Shown here piece by piece: positions 12,801-22,895 of a stretch of 64,000 bases of DNA. A model generated the notes under the pieces. The model saw nothing but the letters and a program-made list of their open reading frames with translations. It was not told the DNA's origin and made no database searches. Origin of the DNA: Apoda limacodes (lineage: Eukaryota > Arthropoda > Insecta > Lepidoptera > Limacodidae); assembly GCA_946406115.1 (NCBI GenBank), contig OX291557.1, positions 13,982,501-14,046,500 on the forward strand, in the 5' to 3' direction. The position numbers and the translations under genes were made by a program. Numbering within the stretch: the stretch's first letter is position 1; every line of letters starts with the position of its first letter.

Positions 12801-15800
12801 TAAAATTTGGCACGGAGATAGTTGCAGTCCCGAGCAATGTTATAGGTTGCTTGAAAACGTCAAGTGTGAGACGTTTTTTTTTATAATTGAGGAATGCAGT
12901 TAAAACCTCACACCTATAACCGAATTTAAGGCGGGTGGAACCGTAGGCAAATTTGGCATGGAAAAAGTGTGCTGGGAAGGCCAAAGGTTGCTTGAAAACG
13001 TCAAGTGTGAGTCGTTTTTTTATATTGAGGAGTTGCCGTTGAAATCCTACACCGATTAGCGGCCGAAATATAAGAAGAAACTGACTGATTTAATGACACC
13101 TCTACACACTGCCCAAACCGTTGGGCCTAGAAATTTGAAATTTGGCATTGATATATAGGATTGGAAGGTTGCTTAAAAGTCCTCTAAATACAAAGCTAAA
13201 TGCGTACAAATTGGTATTCGTCCTTTAGGTTGAAAATTAGTTTGTCTTGTTTCACCGTTTTTTTTAAAATTATCTCCTAGGGTATACTTATATGGTATAA
13301 ACCATTAACAGTTGAGCTTTGTTTTTAAAAGTCCACGCGGACAAATGTTCCTTTTCCCGCTAGTATATACCGATAGAATATGCATGTATATTATAAATAA
13401 GTTATTAGTATAGTAACAATAATAAGTAGTATTGGTATAAATACCTGCATAATATCAATAAATAATATAGGAAAAAAATGATTGTTTATATGTGTATATA
13501 AACAATGCTACTGTACCTACTGCTGAATAGAGTACATTAGGTAATTGGTACATTACTTTTCTCCAATGTATGGAATGTTTAATTAGTGCTAGTTTTATTA
13601 TAAAGATATTTGTATTTCAGCTGATCGCGTGTGGTTACATGTTGAAGTAACTCCAGAAGGTTTGGCAACAAATATACATCTAATAGGACAGTCTGAATTT
13701 TGGCAAGACAAATTACAAAAGGGATTATTAACATGGGATCATGACAAGGATGTTGTACAAAACATTATGGATGTATTTGGTTAGACTGGCTTTCATTGTT
13801 CAACTGTGCACAAAAAATAAGATGTTAGGTACCTGACTGAGAAATTAAACCTTACACCAATCTAGTACATTCAGAATTCGATGTTTATTTTAGTCCTTGT
13901 CAATAAGTTTGCAAAGCACTGGATTTTACTCAACCATGTAATAAGTACTCCAAGGCCGCAAGGTTTTTTTCATTTAAGATTTTTCAGTCACCATTTTAAG
14001 GGGTTTCGTACCTCAAAAGGAACCCTTATACTTTGTGGTCCGTCTGTCAAGACCCTTTTTCTCAGGAACGCGTGAAGGTATCAAGTTGAAATTTATATTA
14101 AATACTAAGGTCTACGGTCCCTCGAAGCTGTAGAAAAATCAAGGATCTTAGTCAACGCAATAAAAAAATACGGCCGAAATACGGTCATGTTTGTCGCATA
14201 TTGTTATTTGTATTTTAAATGTTGTCCTAAGGCCCGGATTAATAGTTGTGGCTTAGACAAAGTAACATTCTAAGACAGAGGCTTATTACTATTGCAGAGA
14301 AATATTACTTATTGCTAAAACAGGGACTTAGCTTGAGTAATGTAATAACAAACACTGCTTAGACACACACACGTTGACTAAGCATGCTCTTATTCTTAGC
14401 TAAGCCTGAGTAACGAATTTCCTTTACTCAGGACAGTCTTAGCACGTAATGTGTTAATAATAATAAAACATAAATTCGGGGCTCAAATATCCATTAAGTA
14501 TTATTTTCTAGCTAGTTACGTCATCTTATTTTAGGGTACCGTAAGCCATATGGGAGAGGTGCGAGGCGGCGGGAAATAATTCTATGACAATAAGTACCTA
14601 CCGTACCGTACGGTACCGTCGTCAAGGCGCATTTTAAACCTCGCACTCGACAGATATTTTGCTCTTTATGGCATTTGATACACGCAGGTAAAGGTCACAA
14701 GCCATACAGCCTTGTCAATAAACAAAACCACTGTTGAAAATTAATTTAAATAAAAACAGTCTTGAATTTTAGGTAGGTTCAAAAATATTTATGATAACCA
14801 CCGAAATTTTTTTTTTCTATGGCTATCATAAACCGCATTTTGATTTTAAAAATCTGGTAAATATGATTAATAGCAATATTGAGCATTGTATAGAATTCTC
14901 CAAGTAAGACTTTTAGAAGTATTACTTAGCAACGACATTAATCCGGGCTCTAGAATTTAGAATTTTATGAAATTTGACACGAAGCAGTGTCTACATTACA
15001 AATATAGGAAAAAATCCAAAATTTGTTAATTAGTAGTTAAAACTGATAGCGCGGCAACAAACTCATTTTCCTTTTTTTTTGTTTTTAGTACCTATGTATT
15101 AAAATGTACAATATTCAGCATTGGATATTTAGTCTTTGTCAATAGATTTGTATTGTATTTTACTCACTAATCGTATACCTATTAATCAGAGATGTGAATT
15201 ATTTAAAATACATGTATTTGAAATTCAAATACAAAATACAAAGCTGTTTATTTATTTTGTGTTTTAAATACTTTCAATTGTATTTTATTTGTCATACACG
15301 TATTTTGTATTTTCAACAACTTTAAAATACAAAATGCTTTTTGACATTATTTACACGATTGCTAAAGCGAGGGTAATGTTTTCCTTGTTCCTTCCTAGGG
15401 GCCGAACGGCGGGACCGATTTCGATAAATGAGGTCTTAAATGAAAGTGATTTATCTTCCATACAGAAAATAGACAAGCGCGATTCAAAAAAATTAAATAA
15501 AAAACCTAAAACAAAAAATTATACTTTTTAAACTATCGCGCTTTGAACACATTATTTTTATATATTTCGGGTATTGCAACCTGGCTGAAACGTCGAGAAC
15601 CAAAAAAGGTAAACGTTTGTTCGCGTGTAAGACCCGAAATATAAAAAAATAAAACTAAGGAGCTATAAATAAAAATATATAATTAAATAAATTAAAAAAC
15701 CCGAGTGCATTAACATTATGAACTAAAAAGAAATTAACGAGTGCATCTTGGTGTGTTTTAGGTGCAATTGTTTATTTATTTTTAGTTCCTTAATGTTTTT

Positions 15801-18392
15801 GCACGATTGTATTGATTAGGTAATCATTTGAACGCCATTTTGACTTCGAAACGGTAGTAACTATATAGTAACTTATAGTTTATTGACTTCAAAAAAATGT
15901 TATGATATCCTATTTTTGAAAAACAAAGCATTTGAATTGGAGTAAATAACGTAATTTTTTATTACATATTGATTTAAACTTCTACGATTTTCTACGATTA
16001 CAAAACCTTTCGAAATGTCGGAGTAATTAAAAATCCTGTTTAGACGCGATTAAGTCACGTTTTGTTATAACCAAACTTTAATTGATATTGAAAAGAAAAT
16101 TTTTGTACCTACGTTTTAGTGAAAACAACAAAAAGTAGGTACAAAAATTTTTATTTTGTAGGTATTTAAAATACCTTTTTTGTAAAACTATTTTGTATTT
16201 GCACTATATAAATACATATAGAATATTTGCATTTTGTATTTAAATACTTTCCACTACCCTTTTTTTTACATCTCTGCTAATAATTTTTTATCTGTATGAT
16301 GTCACTAGCTTTTGCTCACTGCCGCGCAAGCGCTATATATTTGGTCACCGGCGTGGGATTCCTACGAAAACTCCTTTATTATAAATTTCCTATAGCTGTA
16401 GTTATAGGTAGTTCGTCTACGTGTAATTTCGTTATAGATACCACAGAATGAACAAAAAATCTAGTTTTGTTTTTGAATTTTCCGTGATAAAAGGTCAATC
16501 ACTGTCTCTTTAACTAAGTATCCTTGTACCAAATTCCAGCACAATTGCGTCACAACGCCAGTCAAAATAATTTTTCACCTCACCAGCACGAAAAGGATAG
16601 TTTTGCTGTCTTAATTCAGTGAGCAAAACCGAATTTTGCTCACTAGTGAGGCAAAGTAATTCACTGTTCGAACATTGACTATTTTAATTAACCCGATGTT
16701 GAAAAAAAAAACAATACAATGACGGGTCAGAAACAAATTTCGGGACAAATACTTAACCTTGTGCATTTTAATTAAGAATATATCTACATAGCATTTTTTT
16801 CGTTTTTAAGCGAGTTTTTATAAATTATTAGTATTATTAAAAGTTCATTAAGCCAACTTAAAAAATTAATAGCAATGGCAGAGGCTGTAGTAGGTACAAT
16901 TCCGAACGCAACCTCAATTAAAAAAAAACAAAGTAAAATGGTGGCAAGCTAGTTTTTTGAACATAAGATTGTTTATTTAATTAATAATTCTGTTTTATTT
17001 GAGCGTGAGTCGGTTGTTTTACTATTATCAAGGAATCGCAGTCGCAATCCCAGGCGCGCGATGACTGAATTGAGGGCCGGTGGAGCCACTAACAAAAGCT
17101 ACTAAGAAATATTTTTCTCGCTGGTAGAGGTGAAAAGTTGTATGTTGGACGCGTGAGCAAATTATTTCGGTCTCGTTTTAAGTCCCTAGCTATGCTCAGT
17201 GGTCTATATTTAAATCTAGCCTACTTCGCTAGGTCAGGATTTAAAGTCGGCATTTCTACCAAAAAACGCATATAACAAATAAGTAATGTTTCAGACTTGG
17301 AATATTTTCCTACTCCTGTGAAGAAACCTATTTTAGAGGTAGAGCAGTCTTCTGCTGTGGAAGTATTATGCAGTATATGTCTTTGCACTGAGTTGCCAGA
17401 CAATTCAGGAATGCCACAGCCATTGTGCCAAAATCCAAACTGTGGAGTTTACTTTCACAGAAATTGTATATTTCAGGTATGAGTTCTTATAATACCTAAT
17501 TACTAATAATATTAATTAGATCCCATATTCCAATTTTCTTTGCAGCGGTAGCGACCGTAGAAACGAAAACATTATTGCCAGACAAAACAATTAGGTGAAT
17601 AATAACTTCTTTATTTCGTCAGGTATTGACGTTTCTATGACCGCTGTCGTCGCCGTGCACACATGTCAAGACCTCCGATGGGGCTTTAATGTCTAATTTA
17701 ATACATGTCATAACTCAGAAAAACTTTATTTTATTTAAATAAGTTCTAATTTCCATTAATTAATTAAACAATATACAAATTTATTATGATTAAAATAATC
17801 TAAATAATTTAATTAAACATAACTTGATATTATGAAGTTTTACGCTTATCTGTTAGGAATTCTGCGACCGAATAATTCATTTTATTTAATATAAAATTCA
17901 ATAATTTATTTTTGAACGCTCCGAGGGGCAGTTTTTTTTAAATCATCTGAAACATTATTGAATACTTGTATGGCCATAAGAAAGGCGTTTTGTTTGATAT
18001 GAGTCTATGTGGTGGAGATTAAACCTTTTTCTTATATTTTGCGTCGTCCGGTTTTAGAACTTTTATGTATGTTAATGTTTTGTGTTGATTAATTATTATT
18101 TAATTTCTTAAAAACTGGTAGTCTTTAGAAATTTAACTAAGAAGTCAGTGTCAAAAAGTTTTTATTTGAAATAAAAGTTCAAACTCGCCGGGCACAAAAC
18201 TTTTTCTCTCAGAACGCCGACATCGAAACCGCTAGGCCACCACCATCCTTAACACCTACTCACCTATAATAATGATATTGTTTACAGTGGCTGGTAGCTT
18301 GTGCTGGGGGTCGACTGCCCACATTTGGTGTAGCAAACGGCAGCTGCCCCACCTGCCTGGAACCTATTGTATGTAAAGAAAAAGATGACTAA
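6887..18392 (+). CDS. FANCL: FANCL, Fanconi anaemia E3 ubiquitin ligase, four exons
   Basis: FANCL is the RING-type E3 that monoubiquitinates FANCD2/FANCI with UBE2T in nuclear crosslink repair. Exons read as 6887-7385, 13621-13779, 17295-17476 and 18288-18392. They have GT donors (GTAGGT, GTTAGA, GTATGA) and AG acceptors (TTTCAG, TTTCAG, TTACAG), and the phases agree. The joined frame is 945 nt, 314 residues. The middle (about 45-240) matches the central double-RWD domain, including WDHDKDVVQNIMDVF just before the RING. The C-terminus has the C4HC3-like RING: CSIC, CQNPNC, FHRNC, then CPTC, with the Trp after FQ at the E2-binding site. Human FANCL is 375 residues from memory; the N-terminal E2-like-fold domain looks short or missing here, so an upstream exon is possible. 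The gene is convergent with CSN1. Confidence 0.92.
7386..8199. other. FANCL intron 1, first part, nothing recognised
   Basis: AT-rich intronic sequence beginning at the strong donor GTAGGT. Only short unremarkable open frames are present, and I see no repeat family here. Confidence 0.6.
8200..8572. repeat. Minisatellite with about 118-bp period
   Basis: Two clear tandem units start near 8353 and 8471. Each runs TTAACTTTCARTTACC, then a GTGGGTCTACGGG-type phrase, ATAATTACCT and a GGTCCCAMCAGTGGGG phrase, ending at TTAAAAC. A more diverged third unit lies upstream (about 8213-8350), sharing GTTACCCGTGGACCCAC. Units are imperfect, with roughly one change per eight bases by eye. No coding potential. 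Confidence 0.75.
8605..8837 (+). pseudogene. Possible MULE/FLYWCH-type transposase C-terminal fragment
   Basis: The frame reads FDKRHRTNIVVQSWHSKIN, then LIRLLKTLKSEATRREV, and stops after VEDNIIKCNL. The order (R-T-N, a W-H pair, then a helical L-x-x-L-K-x-E segment) resembles the segment after the catalytic domain of MULE-like transposases often fused to FLYWCH fingers. The rest of such a protein is not present nearby, so this would be a fragment. The match is from memory of the family pattern and is weak. Confidence 0.35.
8972..9473 (-). mobile_element. 5'-truncated LINE copy (family A), 3' end
   Basis: On the minus strand, 9473 down to about 9054 is an open frame matching the C-terminus of the 48.7-51.7 kb LINE, from FDSVQRRAVRIVDD to DTPGVASVHRLR. 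The element's 3' end follows: the GCCACCTTAGTGGTATAAA hairpin phrase and an A-rich tail (T-rich at 8973-8992 on +). The 5' truncation point is at about 9473. It is inserted in the 104-bp tandem array. The flanks suggest a very short target duplication (GGA/GGAT). Confidence 0.88.
9475..9692 (+). repeat. 104-bp tandem repeat array
   Basis: Two full units (9475-9578 and 9579-9682) and the start of a third (from 9683). Each begins ATATAGCCCTTTYTAG and contains TTGACAGCTGTCATCTGAAA, AGCTCTTGATGAGATC and ACGATCAMTAGTTACRGAG. The third unit resumes at 10193 after a LINE insertion. A degraded unit lies at about 8910-8971, left of the other LINE insertion. The phrase TTGACAGCTGTCA contains the palindrome TGACAGCTGTCA. 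Confidence 0.85.
9694..10192 (+). mobile_element. 5'-truncated RTE-type LINE with 9-bp target duplication
   Basis: The open stretch to 10002 reads TMGLIRKLKVAQRAMERAML, GVSLRDRIRNEEIRRRTKV and AKLKWQWAGHIARRTDGR. After a stop (TGG to TGA at 10000-10002) the same frame continues with VGRPPARWTDDLV and EAYVQQWMLM. This is the C-terminal end of RTE-clade ORF2 proteins, very common in moths and butterflies. The 3' end is CTGATATGATG. The sequence AGTCCTTTA occurs directly on both sides (9685-9693 and 10193-10201), a 9-bp target site duplication. Confidence 0.88.
10202..11945. other. FANCL intron 1, AT-rich middle part, no gene seen
   Basis: Very AT-rich to about 10800. Then come short phrases that look like old interspersed repeats (10860-11060, for example CTTTACGCTTAAACTACTGTACGGATT). 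No ORF of note and no clear boundaries. Confidence 0.55.
11946..13060 (+). repeat. Composite interspersed repeat, arm A
   Basis: In order: a phrase ACTCGGGAAAGGACATAGGC, then three imperfect tandem units of about 120 bp (12080-12480) sharing TTGGACCCGGTAG and GTCGGTGTGTCACT. Next is a short coding tail ending ETIVNSEITKNDDSAVVSLD (stop near 12634), and then GGACAACGTCTGCCGGGTCCGCTATATT. Two units with TTGCTTGAAAACGTCAAGTGTGAG follow (12850-13020). The same parts in the same order occur on the opposite strand at 25570-23940. This is a transposon-derived repeat of a type I associate with Lepidoptera; the class is not certain. Confidence 0.8.
13061..13620. other. End of FANCL intron 1, repeat-like then AT-rich
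   Basis: Another weak repeat unit (TTTGGCATTGATATATAGG, then CACGCGGACAAATGTTCC near 13334) is followed by AT-rich sequence and the TATTTCAG acceptor of FANCL exon 2 at 13613-13620. Confidence 0.5.
13946..14200 (-). repeat. Partial copy of the GTTCCGTAC-type interspersed repeat
   Basis: On the minus strand this matches part of the repeat at 24112-24560. Shared phrases on + are GGGTTTCGTACCTCAAAAGGAACCC, CAAGACCCTTTTTCTCAGGAACGCGTG and GGTATCAAGTTGAAATTTATATTAAATACT. The end carrying the GAGTCGGACTCGCGCAC phrase is missing. It lies in FANCL intron 2. Confidence 0.75.
14231..14949. mobile_element. Harbinger-like MITE, copy 1
   Basis: The ends read GGCCCGGATTAATAG on the left and CATTAATCCGGGC on the right. 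The element is similar along its length to 19517-20177: shared phrases are AAAGTAACATTCTAAGACAGAGGCTTA, CACACACACGTTG and GAATTCTCCAAGTAAGACTTT. No transposase is present. The left flank is TAA; the right flank is degraded, so the target duplication is clearer in copy 2. Confidence 0.8.
14950..15186. other. Short spacer in FANCL intron 2
   Basis: AT-rich sequence between two non-autonomous elements. Nothing recognised. Confidence 0.5.
15187..16276. mobile_element. Non-autonomous hAT-type element, 1090 bp
   Basis: The ends are CAGAGATGTGAATTATTT and its inverted counterpart AAAATACATCTCTG-like (TTTTTTTTACATCTCTG at the right). Both subterminal regions are rich in AAAATACAAA/TTTGTATTTT motifs in opposite orientation. 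The 8-bp flanks CTATTAAT (15179-15186) and CTAATAAT (16277-16284) match at 7 of 8 positions, the duplication size of hAT elements. The interior has only an 80-residue open frame of no recognisable family. Confidence 0.75.
16285..17294. other. End of FANCL intron 2, no gene seen
   Basis: AT-rich with a few GC-richer patches (16300-16380, 17020-17200). It ends in the GTTTCAG acceptor of FANCL exon 3. No repeat boundary is convincing. Confidence 0.5.
17477..18287. other. FANCL intron 3, no other feature
   Basis: Opens with GTATGA and closes with TTGTTTACAG. AT-rich; no ORF or repeat with visible boundaries. Confidence 0.6.
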
Positions 18393-18983
18393 ACATACGA
18401 CTACTATATCGTTGGGACTGTTTTTTGAGTAGGTTATGAATATGAGGACCCCATTAAAGTTTTGGAGACCAGCGTTATGCCAAGAAAGACTGTTGAATCA
18501 ACAAGTTCTAATTCACTAACATTTTGTAAGTAAATTTCACACATTTGGTGTTTTTTCTTTGAGGTAACAAATTATTAGCGTTAAACCAATTTACAATCTT
18601 AGATACCGAACCCTAAAAAATGCAGTTTACTTATAGAAGATAGTTTGTGCGTATTGTCAAAGCTATTAAAAACCTTACCTATTTGAATGTGTTTTAATTT
18701 CTTGGAATTTTAGCTAAATATTGGCACCACGAACTAGCGCACCCACCAACCCCTAGAGGCCCATATTTTACGTACAGAGCAACAAACTTTTTTGACCTGG
18801 CGGTCAAAAATCAAAACTACCGTCGCCATATTGAAATAGTGTGAACTTACAACAACACTAGCGACTAAACACCCAAGGTCAGAAAAGAATTTTGCACTAT
18901 ACATGTTCGTAGAATCATCTCTTATCTTGCTTAGAAGTATACATTTCTATTTGTACCAAGTATTTTTAAACTGGTTTGCAAAA
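18393..18983. other. FANCL 3' flank
   Basis: Presumed 3' untranslated region and beyond. No canonical AATAAA signal is obvious close to the stop, so the transcript end is not placed. No other gene seen. Confidence 0.45.
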
Positions 18984-19235
18984 AAGTTAAGCAAAGTCAG
19001 GCGGGTCTGTCATTAGATGGGTGACCGCCTAGTGGCACATTTTTCTTAGCTTCGGGTGTCTGTCGAGGCAGGTGTCATGAAGTGTCGTTAAGCCATATCG
19101 AGGTCGAGAGAGAGAGTTCAGATGGGCTGCTTGAAACCAGTAGCGGCCTAAGCCTCCTTTTTTAGAGTCATGTACCCTTACAGTGGGGATGTGCAGTAGC
19201 TGAGGCAAATATGAGATTGTACATAACATAAATAT
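18984..19235 (+). mobile_element. 5S rRNA-derived SINE
   Basis: The head (18984-19034) reads AAGTTAAGCAAAGTCAGGCG, then TTAGATGGGTGACCGCCT. It follows the 3' half of 5S rRNA, covering the internal polymerase III control region. The matching order in 5S is AAGUUAAGCAACGUC, then UUGGAUGGGUGACCGCCUG. The body then turns to an unrelated region with GGCCTAAGCCTCCTTTTT, and a 3' part with GCAGTAGCTGAGGC. A real 5S gene would have a full 120-bp sequence, which is absent here. 5S-headed SINEs are a known class (SINE3). The exact ends are not clear. Confidence 0.65.
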
Positions 19236-19513
19236 AGTACTTTTGGAGTACTGACAACATATTTTACTTTTTATTGTTTGACAGTTTGTGTCTATTAGAC
19301 CTTTAATGAAACTTACATTATGAGAAACTAGCTTGCGCCCGGGCTTCGATCGTTCTAAATTGGGTTATCGACGTGAAATTTCTGCGGCAGATCATATAAA
19401 TAAAACGTGTGGGTACTTTTTAATCCCGACTTATAAAAATATACGATTATTCTATTTAAAAAACTTGCTCAAAGCTATTAAACTCACAAATTAACTTAGA
19501 GATACGCGAAGTC
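19236..19513. other. Spacer, nothing recognised
   Basis: AT-rich, with no boundaries or coding frames worth naming. Confidence 0.4.
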
Positions 19514-19516
19514 TTA

Positions 19517-20177
19517 GGCCCGGATTTATAGTCGTGGCTTAGCCAAAGTAACATTCTAAGACAGAGGCTTAGTAAGCGTAATGTAATTAAATGCAACAAT
19601 GAACATAACTGAAGCCCGTTATAATAGTCGTTGCTTAGACAAAGTATTACTTATTGCTAAGACATAGGCTTAGTTTAAATAATGTTATAGTAAACACTGC
19701 TTAGACACACACACGTTGCTAAGCATGCTCTTGTTCTTAGCTAAGCCTGAGTAACTCATTTCCTTTACTCAGGACAGTCTAAGCACGTAATGTGTTAAAA
19801 ATAATAAAACATTGATTGAGATGCTCAAATATCCATGAATTATTTTTTCCTAGCTTCTAACGTCGACTTCTGGAAGGGTACTTTAGGCAAATGAGAGAGG
19901 TGCGAGGGGGTAGGGAAATAATTCTGGTACATAATTATCTACGGTATCGTCGCCGCGTTCGGTGCGCAAGTTAAGACTCGCACACTCGTTGTCGATAAAC
20001 AAAACCACTGTTTACAATAAATTGACATGAAAAAAACACATAGACTTTTAGGTAGGCGGTGTTTTTGAAAATCTGGTAAAATTACTAGCAGTAGTATGTA
20101 TTGTATAGAATTCTCCAAGTAAGACTTTCAGAAGTATTACTTAGGACATTGCTTAGCAACGTCTATTAATCCGGGCC
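19517..20177. mobile_element. Harbinger-like MITE, copy 2, with TTA target duplication
   Basis: The terminal inverted repeat starts GGCCCGGATTTATAG and ends CTATTAATCCGGGCC. It is flanked on both sides by TTA (19514-19516 and 20178-20180), the 3-bp duplication typical of PIF/Harbinger elements. The internal phrase GACACACACACGTTG and the subterminal AATTCTCCAAGTAAGACTTTC match copy 1. No ORF for a transposase is present. Confidence 0.85.
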
Positions 20178-20180
20178 TTA

Positions 20181-21496
20181 GTGTTACTGAAATTACATAG
20201 CATTCTGTCTTTGTTCTGTGCTGACAGAAGTCGGGAGAAACGGTAAAGTGGATAAGACAGATATGACACATAAGAGTCCTGCTTCCTTGGACGCAGATAA
20301 CTTTGAATCTTAAGAGGCTGACCAATGCCAAGTAACACTTTTTTAAATGGAAATGATCAATACTTGTAATCAGTATTTTCGGCTAAAAATTTAACCCTAT
20401 ATAAAATTTAACATATACCTAATGGTTTGAAACGATCAAATCGCGATAACATCAGTTTGCGTCGACAGAAAAAAATCAGTAAAAGATTTCAAAATTTTCT
20501 ATTTTTTTGGTTTTTGACCGCTATTCTTTAACGTTTAAACTTCATATTAATGGCTAGCTAACTAGATAGTCCATGGACAACTGAAATCTAAAAATCGAGT
20601 TAGTTTTCAAGTCAATCTCCACCAATCTCAAGTGGGGGAGAGGGGTGGTTTCGCCAAATATCACGTAATTTTTATTTTAAGCAAAAAACAGTGAGAAAAC
20701 TGTTTTAAATATCGCCAAATCCTACACAATAATAATTATCACAGCTATGCGAACGCCACAAAGTAGCAAGTTATGTTTTTCTTTAAAATATGGTATCCAA
20801 CGCAATGAAGCCCAGATTAACGTATTTACACTAATGATACGCATTTTGAAAAATCTCACGTAAAATTAGGGTTCTAGACAAATCTCACGACAACACACCA
20901 AAGAGGGGTCGAAAAATCGCCAAAATCACCTCACGAAATTATGAACGCCCCCTTGCCATGACTGTCTCGACGCTGTCTGATTTGTCAAAGGTGAAACTGT
21001 GTATGAATGAAATGAATGTTTTATTTAATATGTACAAAAAAAAAATCATTTATTGCATTTTTATTTGTATATTTACTGTAATAAATTATTGATTCATTTT
21101 ATTCAGTTCAGTTTCAGTTGAAAAAAAAATGGTTATGGTTTTTCTTTTTATTATTATGTTATTAAAAATTACGTGGACATAATAATCTGTTGTTACATAT
21201 TATAACTCAGTATAAACAATGTTTAGAAATAATGCTTGCACCAGCTGTTCATTTTTGTGATTGCTGATAGAACATTTTTTTATAACAACGCCATTAGACT
21301 CCAATGGCAAGCTGACATGACCTGCATTAACATTTCATTTAAAATAAATGAAAAAAAAAACAACAAAAGCAGATATTATTGAGTACTTACATAAAAATCC
21401 TTTACAAATTAGGTTTGTATTTTTTACATGAAAATGCAAATACATTATATTAAATATTCACAATGGCGGTGTCACATTTTAGTTATTGTAATTCTA
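20181..21496. other. Intergenic, no gene seen
   Basis: AT-rich sequence between the convergent genes. Short open frames on the minus strand (20137-20338) overlap the MITE end and have no family resemblance. At 20620-20945 there is a GC-richer patch with repeated TCACG phrases (AATATCACGTAATTT, AAATCTCACGTAAAATT, CAAATCTCACGACAAC), possibly an old repeat. Confidence 0.5.
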
Positions 21497-21710
21497 ACAC
21501 TTAGGGTCCGCTCATATAGAGACGCGACGTGGCGTAAAGCGGCGTCGCGTCTCGGTCTGAACTGACCCTTAGTGTACGAACTGAGTGAACAACCGTTGCA
21601 GCGAGGCGTTCGACCGGCACTCGGGTCACCAATACGCAAGCAATAATATGCGTTATGATGTGTTTTTCATGAACGCTGCACATTCGGCACTGAGTCCGTA
21701 CACTAAGGCT
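21497..21710. repeat. Pair of overlapping small hairpins
   Basis: 21497-21575 starts ACACTTAGGGTC and ends GACCCTTAGTGT, with an inner hairpin GAGACGCGACG/CGTCGCGTCTC. Overlapping its right end, 21567-21587 (CCTTAGTGTACGAACTGAGTG) pairs with 21689-21709 (CACTGAGTCCGTACACTAAGG) at all but two positions. Both look like very short foldback MITEs sharing the CTTAGTGT end. Confidence 0.7.
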
Positions 21711-22845
21711 GCTCGCACAAATCTGGTTTTGCTCGAAGATGCCTCGACAGGTTTCCGGCAAGCGGGGCGATTTTGTAACGAATGGAAACCTTTTCAAGCC
21801 CATTGCCATGCTCGTAGGTATTGTGCACCATTTAAAACCTACGCTCGCGGCAATGGACTTAGAAACGATTGCCATAAGAGTTAAAAAATCGCATCGCAGA
21901 TCTCCATCAAGTTTGCACCCAAACAAAATGTGCTTGAATAGGCATTACCCATTTTTTTGGTTATACAGCATAATAATTGCCAAAATGTACCTTATCAAGT
22001 ACATTGTCAAGGATTCCCAAAACATAAACCTAATATGCGACCAGCATGTAATTATTAAAAATATCAAACATGTAAAACTTGTTCATACTGACCCTGATAA
22101 AATTAATAAACCACTCTTAAGTTATTTGTATGTATCAAAACAGTCTGCATTTTACACATTCTTCCCTCTCGATTACTTAGTATTGATCAGTAAGAGTAAC
22201 CTGAGTACTTAATAAATAGTGATGGGTGAGCATAGACAATGAGAGTCCACACTTATGTAGAGATGTCACAAAGTTAAATAGCGTTTCAAATGTATACTTG
22301 CATAAGTACTGCATTTTTTTCACTTGTTTTTCTGGATAATCCTTTTCCAGTTTCTATTCTCTAGGTATACTATAACACCATAGTTGCAATCATTGGGTTG
22401 TGATTTTAAAAAGCTGATGCGACAGAGTTTCTTTAAGGTGAAATTGATTTTTTCCATAAAAAGTTGATTACATTAACCATGCGTTACTATCATACATCGC
22501 TATTTACCATAGAGGTTTACCATTATTAACCATTTAAGTACATTCATGAAATGCTAATGAATTCATACTCATAATTAATTTAATAAAAACCCAGGTCGTT
22601 AATTCAGGGACATTTCAAAAAGGAATTGCTCATGCTTAAGTGATATTCAATACACATTTGGTTAATAGCAATATATGATAATGAATATCAATGTCTACAG
22701 TTTTAAATGTAAATTAATGTAATAAGATTTGTATAGAAATAAAAGGGTCCGATTCACCTTAAGACTATTCAGCAAATAGCTTCAATGAGCAGCAAATATT
22801 TTTAAATAGTTACAGTAGCTACAAAATCTTGTACGGAGAATGTAT
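21711..22845. other. Intergenic, one unassigned 157-residue open frame
   Basis: 21739-22212 (+) is an open frame of 157 residues starting MPRQVSGKRGDFV, and 21926-21501 (-) is an overlapping 141-residue frame. Neither matches a family I recognise. Both overlap the hairpin repeats or AT-rich DNA, so I do not call a gene. Confidence 0.4.
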
Positions 22846-22851
22846 TTTATT
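22846..22851 (-). promoter_or_regulatory. Polyadenylation signal AATAAA for CSN1
   Basis: On the minus strand AATAAA lies about 45 bases after the CSN1 stop codon, inside GAATAAAATACAT. This is a usual distance for a compact 3' untranslated region. Confidence 0.6.
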
Positions 22852-22895
22852 CTATCATGTAGATGTGTTGAGTTGACTATTTTATAGTTAATTCA

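Noticed and set aside
18984..19034. Functional 5S rRNA gene
   Set aside because: Only the 3' half-like control region is present and it runs into a retroposon body; no full 120-bp gene or T-run terminator.
21501..22212. Overlapping frames of 141 (-) and 157 (+) residues
   Set aside because: They overlap hairpin repeats, have no recognisable motif, and the Lys/Ile-rich end fits chance opening in AT-rich DNA.
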